Below, piece after piece: positions 32,137 to 39,354 of a DNA stretch of 40,173 nt. Origin of the DNA: CAMQRS01 sp964370065. Lineage in GTDB: Bacteria; Bacillota_I; Bacilli_A; Erysipelotrichales; Erysipelotrichaceae. Numbering within the stretch: the stretch's first letter is position 1; every line of letters starts with the position of its first letter. The DNA is taken from contig CAYJGK010000016.1 of NCBI GenBank assembly GCA_964370065.1, positions 1 to 40,173 on the forward strand. The letters are read 5' to 3'. The translations under genes and the position numbers were made by a program. The notes under the pieces are model-generated. The model was not told where the DNA came from, made no database searches, and saw only the letters and a list, made by a program, of their open reading frames with translations.

Positions 32137-32989
32137 AAAATAATTCAATCGTATACGATGTAGTAAACATCTTATTTGGATCTAGTGATAGCATCCCAAA
32201 GCGGTCTTTAAATGCACATTTTACATCTTCAAAGTCAGCATGTGAATACCATGGTTCAATACATAGGAAAGGTGCCCCTTTTGCTTGTGTCCATACCGCT
32301 AATACAGGATATCCTGCAATACTCATTTTTACACCATGTCCTTCTTTTCCAGTTAATGTTACAAATGAACTACTGTAGTCTTTACAAATTAAAGTGGAAT
32401 ACTTTTCCATCGTCACATAGTCTAGTTGCCATTCTTTAATGATTTTTGGTACATAACGTACATTATTGTCATTAAAGATTAGGTGTTGAATTTGTTCTTC
32501 TTGTTCAAAAGCTAGTGTATAGTCCTCGAATGTTTCGTTTGGCATTAAAGGCACTTTAAACCCTGGGTGCAATCCAAAAGTAAATGGCATTACTTCTGCA
32601 TCATCATTTTTAATAGTATATACAATTTCCACTTTATTTCCAATTAATGTATATGTAATTTGGTACGTAAACGCATATGGATACGTTTGCAACGTTTCTT
32701 CATTTGATTGTAATTCAAATGTAATGGAATCCTTTGTGTGATTTACACAAGTTAGTGTTGCATACCGAATTAATCCATGGTTTTTAAATGTGTATGTTTT
32801 ACCTTTTGCTTCATATTGATTCGTGTAGGTATTTCCTACAATCGGAAATAAAGTCGGATTTTTTCCTTTCCAAAACTCACTATCTCCCTGATATAAATAT
32901 TCTAATTGTAAATCCTTATTGAAAAAACTTGTCATTTCTCCACCTTCACATGTAAACTCCATCTTAAACTTTTCATTTTCTAAAATCAT
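32135..32989 (-). CDS. Aldose 1-epimerase family protein (LacX-like)
   Basis: 284 residues of the galactose-mutarotase fold. Landmarks are NPTLFPIVGNTY near the substrate entrance, the catalytic-His region FKNHGLIRYAT, the second His in PFTFGLHPGFKVPL, and the C-terminal FLCIEPWYSHADFE with the conserved Glu-Pro-Trp. This subgroup (LacX-type) acts on hexoses or hexose phosphates by converting alpha and beta anomers, but individual substrates vary. It starts with ATG 32989 following TGAGGTG, with TATAAT about 20 bases upstream. It is a single-gene transcript upstream of tRNA-Leu and downstream of nagA on the same strand. Confidence 0.88.
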   Translation of the reverse strand: MILENEKFKMEFTCEGGEMTSFFNKDLQLEYLYQGDSEFWKGKNPTLFPIVGNTYTNQYEAKGKTYTFKNHGLIRYATLTCVNHTKDSITFELQSNEETLQTYPYAFTYQITYTLIGNKVEIVYTIKNDDAEVMPFTFGLHPGFKVPLMPNETFEDYTLAFEQEEQIQHLIFNDNNVRYVPKIIKEWQLDYVTMEKYSTLICKDYSSSFVTLTGKEGHGVKMSIAGYPVLAVWTQAKGAPFLCIEPWYSHADFEDVKCAFKDRFGMLSLDPNKMFTTSYTIELF

Positions 32990-33054
32990 AATTTCACCTC
33001 AATGTATTCATTATAAAATAAATATATAATTTTTAAAATATATTTATTGCTTAT

Positions 33055-33084
33055 TCCAAAAAAAGAACATCAAATGATGTTCTT
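33055..33084 (-). terminator. Terminator after nagA
   Basis: Minus strand AAGAACATCA, two-base gap, TGATGTTCTT, then TTTTT. The 65 bases between it and the epimerase start are very AT-rich and contain an 11-base inverted repeat (33017-33027 with 33038-33048) that is of low significance given composition. Confidence 0.82.
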
Positions 33085-33091
33085 AATCAAT

Positions 33092-34231
33092 CTATTTACA
33101 ACTAACCCCTCTTGCATATGTTTGTTTCACTTCATAATCGTTTGTTAATACAACTAAATCAGCATCATATCCAGCCATAATTTTACCTTTACGATCATCC
33201 ATTTTTAATGCTCTTGCTGGGTTCAATGTACATGAATTTAATGCATAGTCAAATGGAATCATCGCTTTTTCAACTAAAATTTGTAATCCTTTATTCATAT
33301 TCAGTGTACTTCCCGCTAAGCTATCAATATGTGTTAAGTGGGCACTTCCATCTGGATAGATTACAATTTCATTTCCCCCAAAGATATGCTTAGATCCAAT
33401 TGGGCAACCTTTTGCCATTAAAGCATCCGTTACCATAATTGAATAATCTCGTCCTTTAGACATAAAAAAGTTATGTAAAGAATTCAAATCAGAGTGGTTT
33501 CCATCACAAATTACTTCTCCATATACATCTTTAAACCGGAATGCAGCACCTACAAGCCCTGGCTCGCGGTGGTGAAATGGCGTCATCCCATTAAACACAT
33601 GTGTCATACTTTGTGCTCCATGACCAACAGCCATGCATGCCTGTTCAAACGTTGCGCTAGAGTGACCAATACTTACTAATACATTATTTTCTGCGCAATA
33701 TCGAGTTAATGCAAAATCTTCATCATGTTCACAAGCCATGGTAATCACTTTGATTAATCCTTTTGCTGCGGCTTGGTATTCTTTAAATTCTTCCACATTA
33801 GGTTTTTTAATATGTTGTTCTGGTTGTGCACCCTTATATTTCATATCTAAATAAGGTCCTTCAAAATGTATCCCTACAATTTCAGCCCCTTCATAACCTT
33901 CTTCTATTACATTTACTACGTTTTCTAAAGCTTTTGTTAATACCTCTTTGCTTTGTGTGATAGTTGTTGGGCATAATGATGTAACCCCTTCATCCGTAAT
34001 ATGCTTTAACCAATTACGCAATCCTTCTGGATTCGCATCGTTTGTATCAAATTTATAGGCTCCATGGGTATGAATATCGATAAATCCAGGAACAATTCTT
34101 TCTTCATCATAATCTACATCTACTTCTTTTTCATTATATAAATAGATACGATTAATTTTTGAATCAATAATTTCTATTTGAGCTGGAATAAATTCTCCAC
34201 TTATCCAAACTCGTCTACTTTGTATAATCAT
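33092..34231 (-). CDS. nagA: N-acetylglucosamine-6-phosphate deacetylase
   Basis: Removes the acetyl group from GlcNAc-6-P, feeding amino-sugar catabolism and cell-wall recycling. 379 residues. Metal and active-site motifs in order: PGFIDIHTHGAY, GIHFEGPYLD, VSIGHSSATFEQ, MTHVFNGMTPFHHREPG, VICDGNHSD, VTDALMAKG (catalytic Asp), and SLAGSTLNMNKGL. Start ATG 34231 follows GGGAGG. There is no nagB beside it. A pair of 15-base direct repeats upstream may be regulatory. Confidence 0.97.
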   Translation of the reverse strand: MIIQSRRVWISGEFIPAQIEIIDSKINRIYLYNEKEVDVDYDEERIVPGFIDIHTHGAYKFDTNDANPEGLRNWLKHITDEGVTSLCPTTITQSKEVLTKALENVVNVIEEGYEGAEIVGIHFEGPYLDMKYKGAQPEQHIKKPNVEEFKEYQAAAKGLIKVITMACEHDEDFALTRYCAENNVLVSIGHSSATFEQACMAVGHGAQSMTHVFNGMTPFHHREPGLVGAAFRFKDVYGEVICDGNHSDLNSLHNFFMSKGRDYSIMVTDALMAKGCPIGSKHIFGGNEIVIYPDGSAHLTHIDSLAGSTLNMNKGLQILVEKAMIPFDYALNSCTLNPARALKMDDRKGKIMAGYDADLVVLTNDYEVKQTYARGVSCK

Positions 34232-34279
34232 GTATTATACCTCCCAATGTGTTTATTATATACTATTCAAAATATAATT

Positions 34280-34315
34280 ATTTATCTTTTTTAAATTGAT
34301 ATTTATCTTTTTTAA
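34280..34315. repeat. Direct repeat upstream of nagA
   Basis: ATTTATCTTTTTTAA occurs exactly twice, at 34280-34294 and 34301-34315, 21 bases start to start (two helical turns). It fills most of the short gap between the lipoprotein gene's stop and the nagA promoter region. It may be an operator or simply slippage in AT-rich DNA. Confidence 0.6.
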
Positions 34316-34316
34316 T

Positions 34317-34883
34317 CTATTTTATTTTTTCAATTAAATTCTCGTATAATTTTTCTAAATCCTTTATTTCCACTTCGGTTAACTCGCGTTCATATGCATC
34401 ATGCCCTTCTACTGTCCCTACATGGTAATTAGAAATCATTCCATGATCGACTCCAATAACAGCTGGAACATATATTTTATCCTCGTCATCTGTAAAGTAA
34501 TTTCGTACATAATTTTCTAACTTAACATAAGCTTCATTATCTTTTGTGCGTATATCTTCTCCCTCTTTTTTCACATCAATATAATAAACAGAGATGCCTT
34601 GTTCTAGTGCCACATCATTTAAAATAGGTGTTACATCAATACACCATCCGCACGTACTAAACCCTAAATATAAAACAAACGTTTGTTTCTCTTCAATCAT
34701 TTGTACTGCGTCTTCCATCGATATATCTAAAAAGACCCCATCTTCATTAGTAAAACCCTCATAGCCTGTCATATCTGCTTCGTCACAATCAATATCACAT
34801 ACTTCTAACTTTTTTTCTTCTTTTGTTTGGCACCCACATAAAATAGCTAAACACATACATAATATTCCGTATTTTTTAAACAT
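34317..34883 (-). CDS. Thioredoxin-like lipoprotein with CGWC motif
   Basis: 188 residues. The signal peptide MFKKYGILCMCLAILCGC ends at a lipobox, so the protein is anchored outside the membrane. The thioredoxin fold is shown by FVLYLGFSTCGWCIDVTPIL, with active-site CGWC, and the cis-Pro region VPAVIGVDHG. An acidic stretch (CDIDCDEADMTGYE) with two more cysteines precedes the fold. It could act as an extracellular disulfide oxidoreductase or chaperone. The ATG at 34883 follows GGGAGG and overlaps the AI-2E gene's stop by eight bases; upstream in-frame starts lie on or before the ribosome binding site. Confidence 0.85.
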   Translation of the reverse strand: MFKKYGILCMCLAILCGCQTKEEKKLEVCDIDCDEADMTGYEGFTNEDGVFLDISMEDAVQMIEEKQTFVLYLGFSTCGWCIDVTPILNDVALEQGISVYYIDVKKEGEDIRTKDNEAYVKLENYVRNYFTDDEDKIYVPAVIGVDHGMISNYHVGTVEGHDAYERELTEVEIKDLEKLYENLIEKIK

Positions 34884-36051
34884 CTTCATTTCCTCCCTCA
34901 CACTTTATTTTAGTCTCTTTGTTTTTGACACGTTCATTTACATATCTTCCAAATAATGTATACACAACGGCAGTTAATGGTACTGCTATTAACATTCCCG
35001 CTATTCCATACAATCCACCTAAAATAAAGATTGATAATAATACCCATAAACCTGGTAAACCAATGCTAGAACCAACGATTCTTGGATACACAATATTGGC
35101 TTCCAAGTTAGATAATACTTGGTAAATAACGATAAAGATAATCGCTCCTTGTACATCGAAAGCAAAAATCAGTGTAAAATCTATCAACATAGCAAACATC
35201 GGACCAAATACCGGCACAATTCCACATACTGCAATAATGACTGCCAATAACTCTGGAAATGGATATCCCATTAAATTAAATACAATATAAAACATAACTC
35301 CATTAAATACGCTATCCACCAACTGTCCACCAATATATTTAGTGAAAGTATCTTGAATTTCATCTCCCAAATCAAATAACCAATTCGCAACTGATCGATT
35401 AAAAAAAGCTTTAATTACTTTTTTAGATTGTGCAATGAACGTTTCTTTTCCTATTAATAAATACATACTTAAGAAAAAAGATAAAAAGAAATTTAAAAAT
35501 GCACTTGTAAAGGCCATGGCATTGGCGATAAATCCATCTGCTAATGAATTTAATATTGGTAGAAAATTTTCAAACACTTCGTCCCATGACATGGTTAAGT
35601 AATCTTTTATAACTGGTAATTCATCCAATTTATAAGAAACACCAAAGTTTTCTAATAAGCTATCTAATGAATTCACTGTATTGTTTAATAGTGTTGAAAA
35701 GTTTAAGACAATAACTTGTAAACTGTGTGCAACTTTAGGTACAATAATCATTAATAATAAATACAACACAATCACCGTTAACAATAAAGTAATAATCAAA
35801 GAAATCGGCCTTAATCCTTTATATAGAAAGGTATTTTCTTGTATTACTTTTTTTAATAGTTTTTCAATCATCGACATGGGTATATTTAATACAAAAGCAA
35901 TGGCGATAGCATACCACAGTGGAGAAAATAACAGAATCAGTCCAACTACTTCTCTTAATACCGCATTATGGTTAAAAATAACCATTCCTGCTATTAGAAA
36001 ATAAGTACCAACTAAGATTATATTCTTATTCTCTTTAAGAAACTTTTTCAT
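34876..36051 (-). CDS. AI-2E family membrane transporter
   Basis: 391 residues with seven to eight membrane segments in the AI-2E/PerM layout: two helices at the N-terminus, a long amphipathic central part (SLQVIVLNFSTLLNNTVNSL), and a C-terminal block with GIVPVFGPMFAMLIDFTLIF and ANIVYPRIVGSSIGLPGLWV, which are the family signatures. Substrates differ among members (autoinducer-2 export in E. coli TqsA, Na+/H+ exchange in others); this one cannot be assigned. AGGAGG precedes the ATG. It lies ten bases after alr. Confidence 0.9.
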   Translation of the reverse strand: MKKFLKENKNIILVGTYFLIAGMVIFNHNAVLREVVGLILLFSPLWYAIAIAFVLNIPMSMIEKLLKKVIQENTFLYKGLRPISLIITLLLTVIVLYLLLMIIVPKVAHSLQVIVLNFSTLLNNTVNSLDSLLENFGVSYKLDELPVIKDYLTMSWDEVFENFLPILNSLADGFIANAMAFTSAFLNFFLSFFLSMYLLIGKETFIAQSKKVIKAFFNRSVANWLFDLGDEIQDTFTKYIGGQLVDSVFNGVMFYIVFNLMGYPFPELLAVIIAVCGIVPVFGPMFAMLIDFTLIFAFDVQGAIIFIVIYQVLSNLEANIVYPRIVGSSIGLPGLWVLLSIFILGGLYGIAGMLIAVPLTAVVYTLFGRYVNERVKNKETKIKCEGGNEDV

Positions 36052-36061
36052 AAATTCCCTC

Positions 36062-37168
36062 CTATTTATCTGTTCGCAAATTAATTACTTCTACTTTTTT
36101 ATCATTTTTAATAAAAACTCTAGGAATACGATCATTTAATAAGCATAACACTTCATAAGGTATCATTTGTAACTGATTTGCCATTTCTTCTACACTAATG
36201 TGAGGACCTATAATTTCCACATGAGTATTTAAGTCAACAGAATCAATTAATCGAACCATACATAAATCCATACATATTTTTCCCACTATTTGAGCTGGTC
36301 TTCCTAATACACTTACAAACCGTCCTTGATTTCTAGTGATAAATCCATCACCATAACCAATTGGTATAGTTGCAATCCATTCTTCTTTTCCAGCTACATA
36401 TGTTGCACCATATCCCACTGTTTCATTTTTATGTATTTTCTTCACATTCGCTACCTTAGTATATAAAGATAAAGCTGGTTTTACATCAATTTCTATATCT
36501 AAAGAGCGCACTCCATACAATAGTAAACCGATACGGATGGCATTACTTCTTTCATCCTTTATATGTAAGGTTGCATCAGAATTACAAGTATGTATCCATT
36601 TAAAATCATATTGCAATTGATCTACAATGTGATAAAACCATTTTTTTTGTCTTTCACTTGCGCCCACATCTTCTTGATCGGCACTATGGTAGTGTGTAAA
36701 AATACCCTCTATATTTACTTTCTCTTTTTTTAATATATGCATAGCTTCATTGATTTCTTGAATTGTCTTTAATCCATAACGATTCATTCCTGTATCAATT
36801 TTTATATGAATCGTTAAATTTGCTATACATATATCTTGTATTTCATGTAACCAAGCTAACGAAGTTAGTGTTACACTAATGTTTTCTTGTATAATTTGTT
36901 CAATATTTTCTTTTTTCACATATCCCAATATTAATAAAGGGCCTGTATAGCCATTATTCCTCAGCGATAGTGCTTCATCCATACTCGATACTGCGACATA
37001 AGCAGCTTGTAAAGATTGTAATACTTTTGCAGTTTGTACTGCACCATGTCCATAAGCATTTGCTTTTAACACACAAAACAGTTTTTTATTAGAATATTTT
37101 TTAATTACCTGATAATTATGTATTAAATGGTCTAAATTAATCGTTGCCCAAGTATCTCTATACTTCAT
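36062..37168 (-). CDS. alr: Alanine racemase
   Basis: PLP enzyme converting L-Ala to D-Ala for peptidoglycan and teichoic acid D-alanylation. 368 residues. The PLP-binding Lys is in FCVLKANAYGHG, the catalytic Tyr in VGYGATYVAGKEEW, and PIGYGDGF, VGKICMDLCMVRL and the C-terminal RIPRVFI follow the family pattern. TAGGATAGAG lies before the ATG. It is preceded by a small membrane protein gene (nine bases) and followed by the AI-2E gene, together forming one probable operon. Confidence 0.97.
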   Translation of the reverse strand: MKYRDTWATINLDHLIHNYQVIKKYSNKKLFCVLKANAYGHGAVQTAKVLQSLQAAYVAVSSMDEALSLRNNGYTGPLLILGYVKKENIEQIIQENISVTLTSLAWLHEIQDICIANLTIHIKIDTGMNRYGLKTIQEINEAMHILKKEKVNIEGIFTHYHSADQEDVGASERQKKWFYHIVDQLQYDFKWIHTCNSDATLHIKDERSNAIRIGLLLYGVRSLDIEIDVKPALSLYTKVANVKKIHKNETVGYGATYVAGKEEWIATIPIGYGDGFITRNQGRFVSVLGRPAQIVGKICMDLCMVRLIDSVDLNTHVEIIGPHISVEEMANQLQMIPYEVLCLLNDRIPRVFIKNDKKVEVINLRTDK

Positions 37169-37177
37169 ATCTCTATC

Positions 37178-37594
37178 CTATATAATTCTAGAATTATAAA
37201 ATCCAACATAAATTGAGTAAGCAATACATGCCATTTCAATTAATCCAGTAATATTTAGTTGAAAAATTGAGCGAAACATATAAGAAAAAATGAATGAAAT
37301 ATCACTTAATCCGATAAAAAGTAAACAGTAAAAATAAAAAGACAATATAATACAAAGAATGCTTGCGCCAGCTCCTAAATAAGAAAACTTAGGTTGCACT
37401 CCACGTCCAACTGTTTTAATTGCATACGCAATTGCATAGGAAAATGCAATATATAAATAAGGAATATGCAATCCCATGCTATACTTAAATACTGCATATA
37501 TAAAAGCTAAGGCAACTGCTGCCCCAATTGCTACTGCAATTGCTACAGGGAACCTTTGTTTGTGATTTAAGTTTTTTAAGTTATAAATTTCCAT
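37178..37594 (-). CDS. Small four-helix membrane protein
   Basis: 138 residues. The ORF is open further upstream, but the ATG at 37594 follows AGAGGTG and is the sensible start. Four predicted membrane segments span about 17-37, 45-60, 72-95 and 105-135. The loop YAIAYAIKTVGRGVQPKFSY resembles the 'G..V...GG+G....' loop of Firmicutes membrane proteins that often carry an N-terminal zinc ribbon, but no zinc ribbon is present here. Function unknown. It heads the alr-AI-2E-thioredoxin transcript, with TGGTATAAT (37622-37630, minus strand) as promoter -10. Confidence 0.75.
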   Translation of the reverse strand: MEIYNLKNLNHKQRFPVAIAVAIGAAVALAFIYAVFKYSMGLHIPYLYIAFSYAIAYAIKTVGRGVQPKFSYLGAGASILCIILSFYFYCLLFIGLSDISFIFSYMFRSIFQLNITGLIEMACIAYSIYVGFYNSRII

Positions 37595-37621
37595 AATTTT
37601 GACACCTCTTTTTGTACATAC

Positions 37622-37630
37622 ATTATACCA
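37622..37630 (-). promoter_or_regulatory. Extended -10 promoter of the alr operon
   Basis: Minus strand TGGTATAAT, a TGn-extended perfect -10, about 28 bases before the first start codon. No clear -35. Confidence 0.6.
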
Positions 37631-37687
37631 TAGTAAATGCAGCAAAAAACAACTTTTAAAAAAAATAAAAAAGTTTCAAAAAAAGTG

Positions 37688-37716
37688 TTGACATAAATAT
37701 ATGCGAATGGTATTAT
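37688..37716 (+). promoter_or_regulatory. Consensus promoter of the tRNA operon
   Basis: Perfect -35 TTGACA, 17-base spacer, -10 TATTAT, about 57 bases before the first tRNA. Confidence 0.88.
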
Positions 37717-37773
37717 AAATGGGCGCTGATAAGTAAGCAAAATAAATAGCTCATAAATCAGTCAAAATTGAAT

Positions 37774-37849
37774 GGAGGTTTAGCTCAGTTGGGAGAGCAT
37801 CTGCCTTACAAGCAGAGGGTCAGCGGTTCGAGCCCGTTAACCTCCACCA
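37774..37849 (+). tRNA. tRNA-Val (anticodon TAC)
   Basis: Acceptor GGAGGTT pairs with AACCTCC, A discriminator, CCA encoded. Anticodon stem CTGCC/AGCAG region with TAC. First of six tRNAs in one transcript. Confidence 0.96.
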
Positions 37850-37854
37850 TTTAT

Positions 37855-37930
<76 letters not shown>

Positions 37931-37948
37931 TTTTTTTCTAAAAAATAT

Positions 37949-38032
37949 GGAGGGGTAGCGAAGTGGCTAAACGCGGCTGACTGTAACTCAGTTCCTTAGG
38001 GTTCGACAGTTCGAATCTGTCCCCCTCCACCA
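37949..38032 (+). tRNA. tRNA-Tyr (anticodon GTA)
   Basis: 84 bases with the long variable arm of tyrosine tRNAs (TTCCTTAGGGTTCGA region). Acceptor GGAGGGG with CCCCTCC, CCA encoded, anticodon GTA. Confidence 0.95.
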
Positions 38033-38064
38033 TTTATTTTAGTTAACATAAGTCTGAAAAACAT

Positions 38065-38140
38065 TGGGGTGTAGCCAAGTGGTAAGGCAACAGACTTTGA
38101 CTCTGTCATTTCGCTGGTTCGAACCCAGCCACCCCAGCCA
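38065..38140 (+). tRNA. tRNA-Gln (anticodon TTG)
   Basis: Acceptor TGGGGTG pairs with CACCCCA, discriminator G, CCA encoded; anticodon loop CTTTGAC. A U1-A72 pair is typical of bacterial tRNA(Gln) and is used by GatCAB, encoded in this window, to recognise Glu-tRNA(Gln). Confidence 0.95.
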
Positions 38141-38173
38141 ATTAAAAAAAGAATAATAAATCACATGAAATAT

Positions 38174-38249
38174 GACCCGTTAGCTCAGCTGGTAGAGCAT
38201 CTGACTTTTAATCAGAGGGTCGAGCGTTCGAATCGCTCACGGGTCACCA
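38174..38249 (+). tRNA. tRNA-Lys (anticodon TTT)
   Basis: Acceptor GACCCGT with ACGGGTC, CCA encoded; anticodon loop CTTTTAA. Confidence 0.96.
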
Positions 38250-38254
38250 TTCAT

Positions 38255-38328
38255 GCGGGTGTAGTTTAATGGTAGAACCTCAGCCTTCCAAGCTGATTAC
38301 GTCAGTTCGATTCTGATCACCCGCTCCA
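38255..38328 (+). tRNA. tRNA-Gly (anticodon TCC)
   Basis: 74 bases. Acceptor GCGGGTG with CACCCGC, CCA encoded; anticodon loop CTTCCAA. Last of the cluster. Confidence 0.95.
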
Positions 38329-38341
38329 AATTTATAGGAAA

Positions 38342-38397
38342 CTCGGACTAATAGTCTTCCGAGAGTAATAAATGCTAACAGAAATGTTAGTTTTTTT
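38342..38397 (+). terminator. Terminator of the tRNA operon
   Basis: Main hairpin CTAACA, loop GAAA, TGTTAG at 38375-38390 followed by seven T residues. A preceding stem CTCGGA/TCCGAG (38342-38347 with 38358-38363) stands between the last tRNA and the terminator. Confidence 0.85.
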
Positions 38398-38415
38398 GTC
38401 TAAAGGAGTGATTAT

Positions 38416-38709
38416 ATGTTAACGATTGAAACTAAAAGAATTGAAATAAGCCAAGTATTTAAAAGGAAAATTGAAATGCTAGGTAAATTTACAAATACGA
38501 ACCCTACTATATTAAGTGGTGAAATAATGAATATTAAAGGCACTAATGTTGCTTATACTAAACCTCATCAAGTAATTATTAATAATAATATTTATCTAAT
38601 CTTTGAAGAAAGTGACGATGTTTTTATTAATACTCATAATACTAAAATTAAACATAAAGACCTAGAAGACTTTATAAAATCTAATAAAGACTTGACAAAT
38701 GAGTCTTAA
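38416..38709 (+). CDS. 97-residue protein of unknown function in accessory region
   Basis: Starts with ATG 38416 after AAAGGAGTG. The chain is mostly short strands and charged helices (LTIETKRIEISQVFKRKIEM at the start, KIKHKDLEDFIKSNKDL near the end) with no membrane segment, signal peptide or cysteine. I recognise no family. It is the first gene after the tRNA cluster and is followed by remnants of a recombinase and an insertion sequence, so it probably arrived with a mobile element. Confidence 0.6.
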   Translation: MLTIETKRIEISQVFKRKIEMLGKFTNTNPTILSGEIMNIKGTNVAYTKPHQVIINNNIYLIFEESDDVFINTHNTKIKHKDLEDFIKSNKDLTNES

Positions 38710-38766
38710 AAATATATCACAAACACTAAATTGACAAGCAGTATCCGTCATTTATGGAGGTTTACT

Positions 38767-38823
38767 ATGCAAAAAATTGAATTTAGATATGTAAGATATA
38801 TTATTAAGAGGAAACAAGTTTAG
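38767..38823 (+). CDS. 18-codon leader-like ORF
   Basis: ATG follows TGGAGG and reads MQKIEFRYVRYIIKRKQV, then TAG. The last codons form the left arm of a terminator hairpin whose right arm and T run follow, so translation of this ORF would affect termination. This is the arrangement of attenuator leader peptides, for example upstream of ribosome-protection or ABC-F resistance genes, but the gene that follows is a broken recombinase. It could also be chance. Confidence 0.4.
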   Translation: MQKIEFRYVRYIIKRKQV

Positions 38824-38855
38824 TTAGAACTATAGCTTTTGTTTCCTCTTTTTTT
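38806..38855 (+). terminator. Terminator overlapping the 18-codon ORF
   Basis: AAGAGGAAACAAG and TTGTTTCCTCTT pair around a ~20-base loop, followed by further T residues. Confidence 0.8.
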
Positions 38856-38877
38856 GTAATTTAAAGGAGGAATGAAA

Positions 38878-39354
38878 ATGGAAAAGAAAAATGCAGGAGT
38901 ATATTTAAGGGTAAGTACTGAGGAACAATCTAGGGAGGGTTTTAGTTTAGATGAGCAAGAGTCTAGATTAAAAGAATTTTGTAATTTTAAAGGTTATAAT
39001 ATTTATTAAGTATATAAAGATGCAGGTATTAGTGCTAAAAATGATAAAAGACCTGCTTATCAAGAAATGCTTAAAGATATGAAAGAAAAAAATATTAATG
39101 TTATTGTAGCATTTAAACTAGATAGACTAACAAGAAGTGTTTATGATATTGAAAAGTTAATGACATTAGTAGCCGAATATGATTGTGATATAGATTGTAT
39201 GGCAGATGATTCTAATACTACTACTTCCAATGGTAGAATGGTAATGAGAATAATGACAAGTGTATCTCAAAATGAAATAGAAAAATGTTCTGAAAGAACA
39301 AAAGTAGGCCTTGCAGGAGCAATTAAAAATGGTGGAAAGGCAACACTTTTTTAG
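38878..39354 (+). pseudogene. Large serine recombinase, N-terminal fragment with internal stop
   Basis: ATG 38878 follows AAAGGAGG. The catalytic Ser is in GVYLRVSTEEQS, then EGFSLDEQESRLKEF. A TAA at 39007-39009 interrupts the frame after 43 codons (GYNIY, stop, VYKDAGISAKNDKRPAY). The same frame continues through VAFKLDRLTRSVYDIEKL, TTTSNGRMVMRIMTSVSQ and ERTKVGLAGAIKNG, and then ends in unrelated codons at 39354. Intact large serine recombinases run 450-550 residues; here the DNA-binding recombinase and zinc-ribbon domains are missing, replaced by the edge of an IS3-family element. The gene belonged to an integrated mobile element and is no longer functional. Confidence 0.9.

Noticed and set aside
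31907..32143. Plus-strand ORF spanning tRNA-Leu
   Set aside because: It reads through the tRNA and its terminator. The peptide VAESADATDLKSVEGN is the familiar false translation of a tRNA-Leu gene.
33017..33048. 11-base inverted repeat upstream of the epimerase gene
   Set aside because: Composed only of A and T in an almost pure AT stretch, so the match is weak evidence for an operator.
35681..36004. 107-codon plus-strand ORF inside the AI-2E gene
   Set aside because: Lies fully within a well-supported membrane-protein gene on the other strand. No start signal and no recognisable motif.
38342..38363. CTCGGA/TCCGAG inverted repeat after tRNA-Gly as a possible attachment site
   Set aside because: No second copy is visible in the window, and large serine recombinases seldom use tRNA ends. 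It is more simply part of the terminator region.
39007..39009. Recoding (suppressed stop) in the serine recombinase
   Set aside because: The TAA has no recoding signal nearby and the gene lacks its C-terminal domains as well, so decay is the simpler reading.
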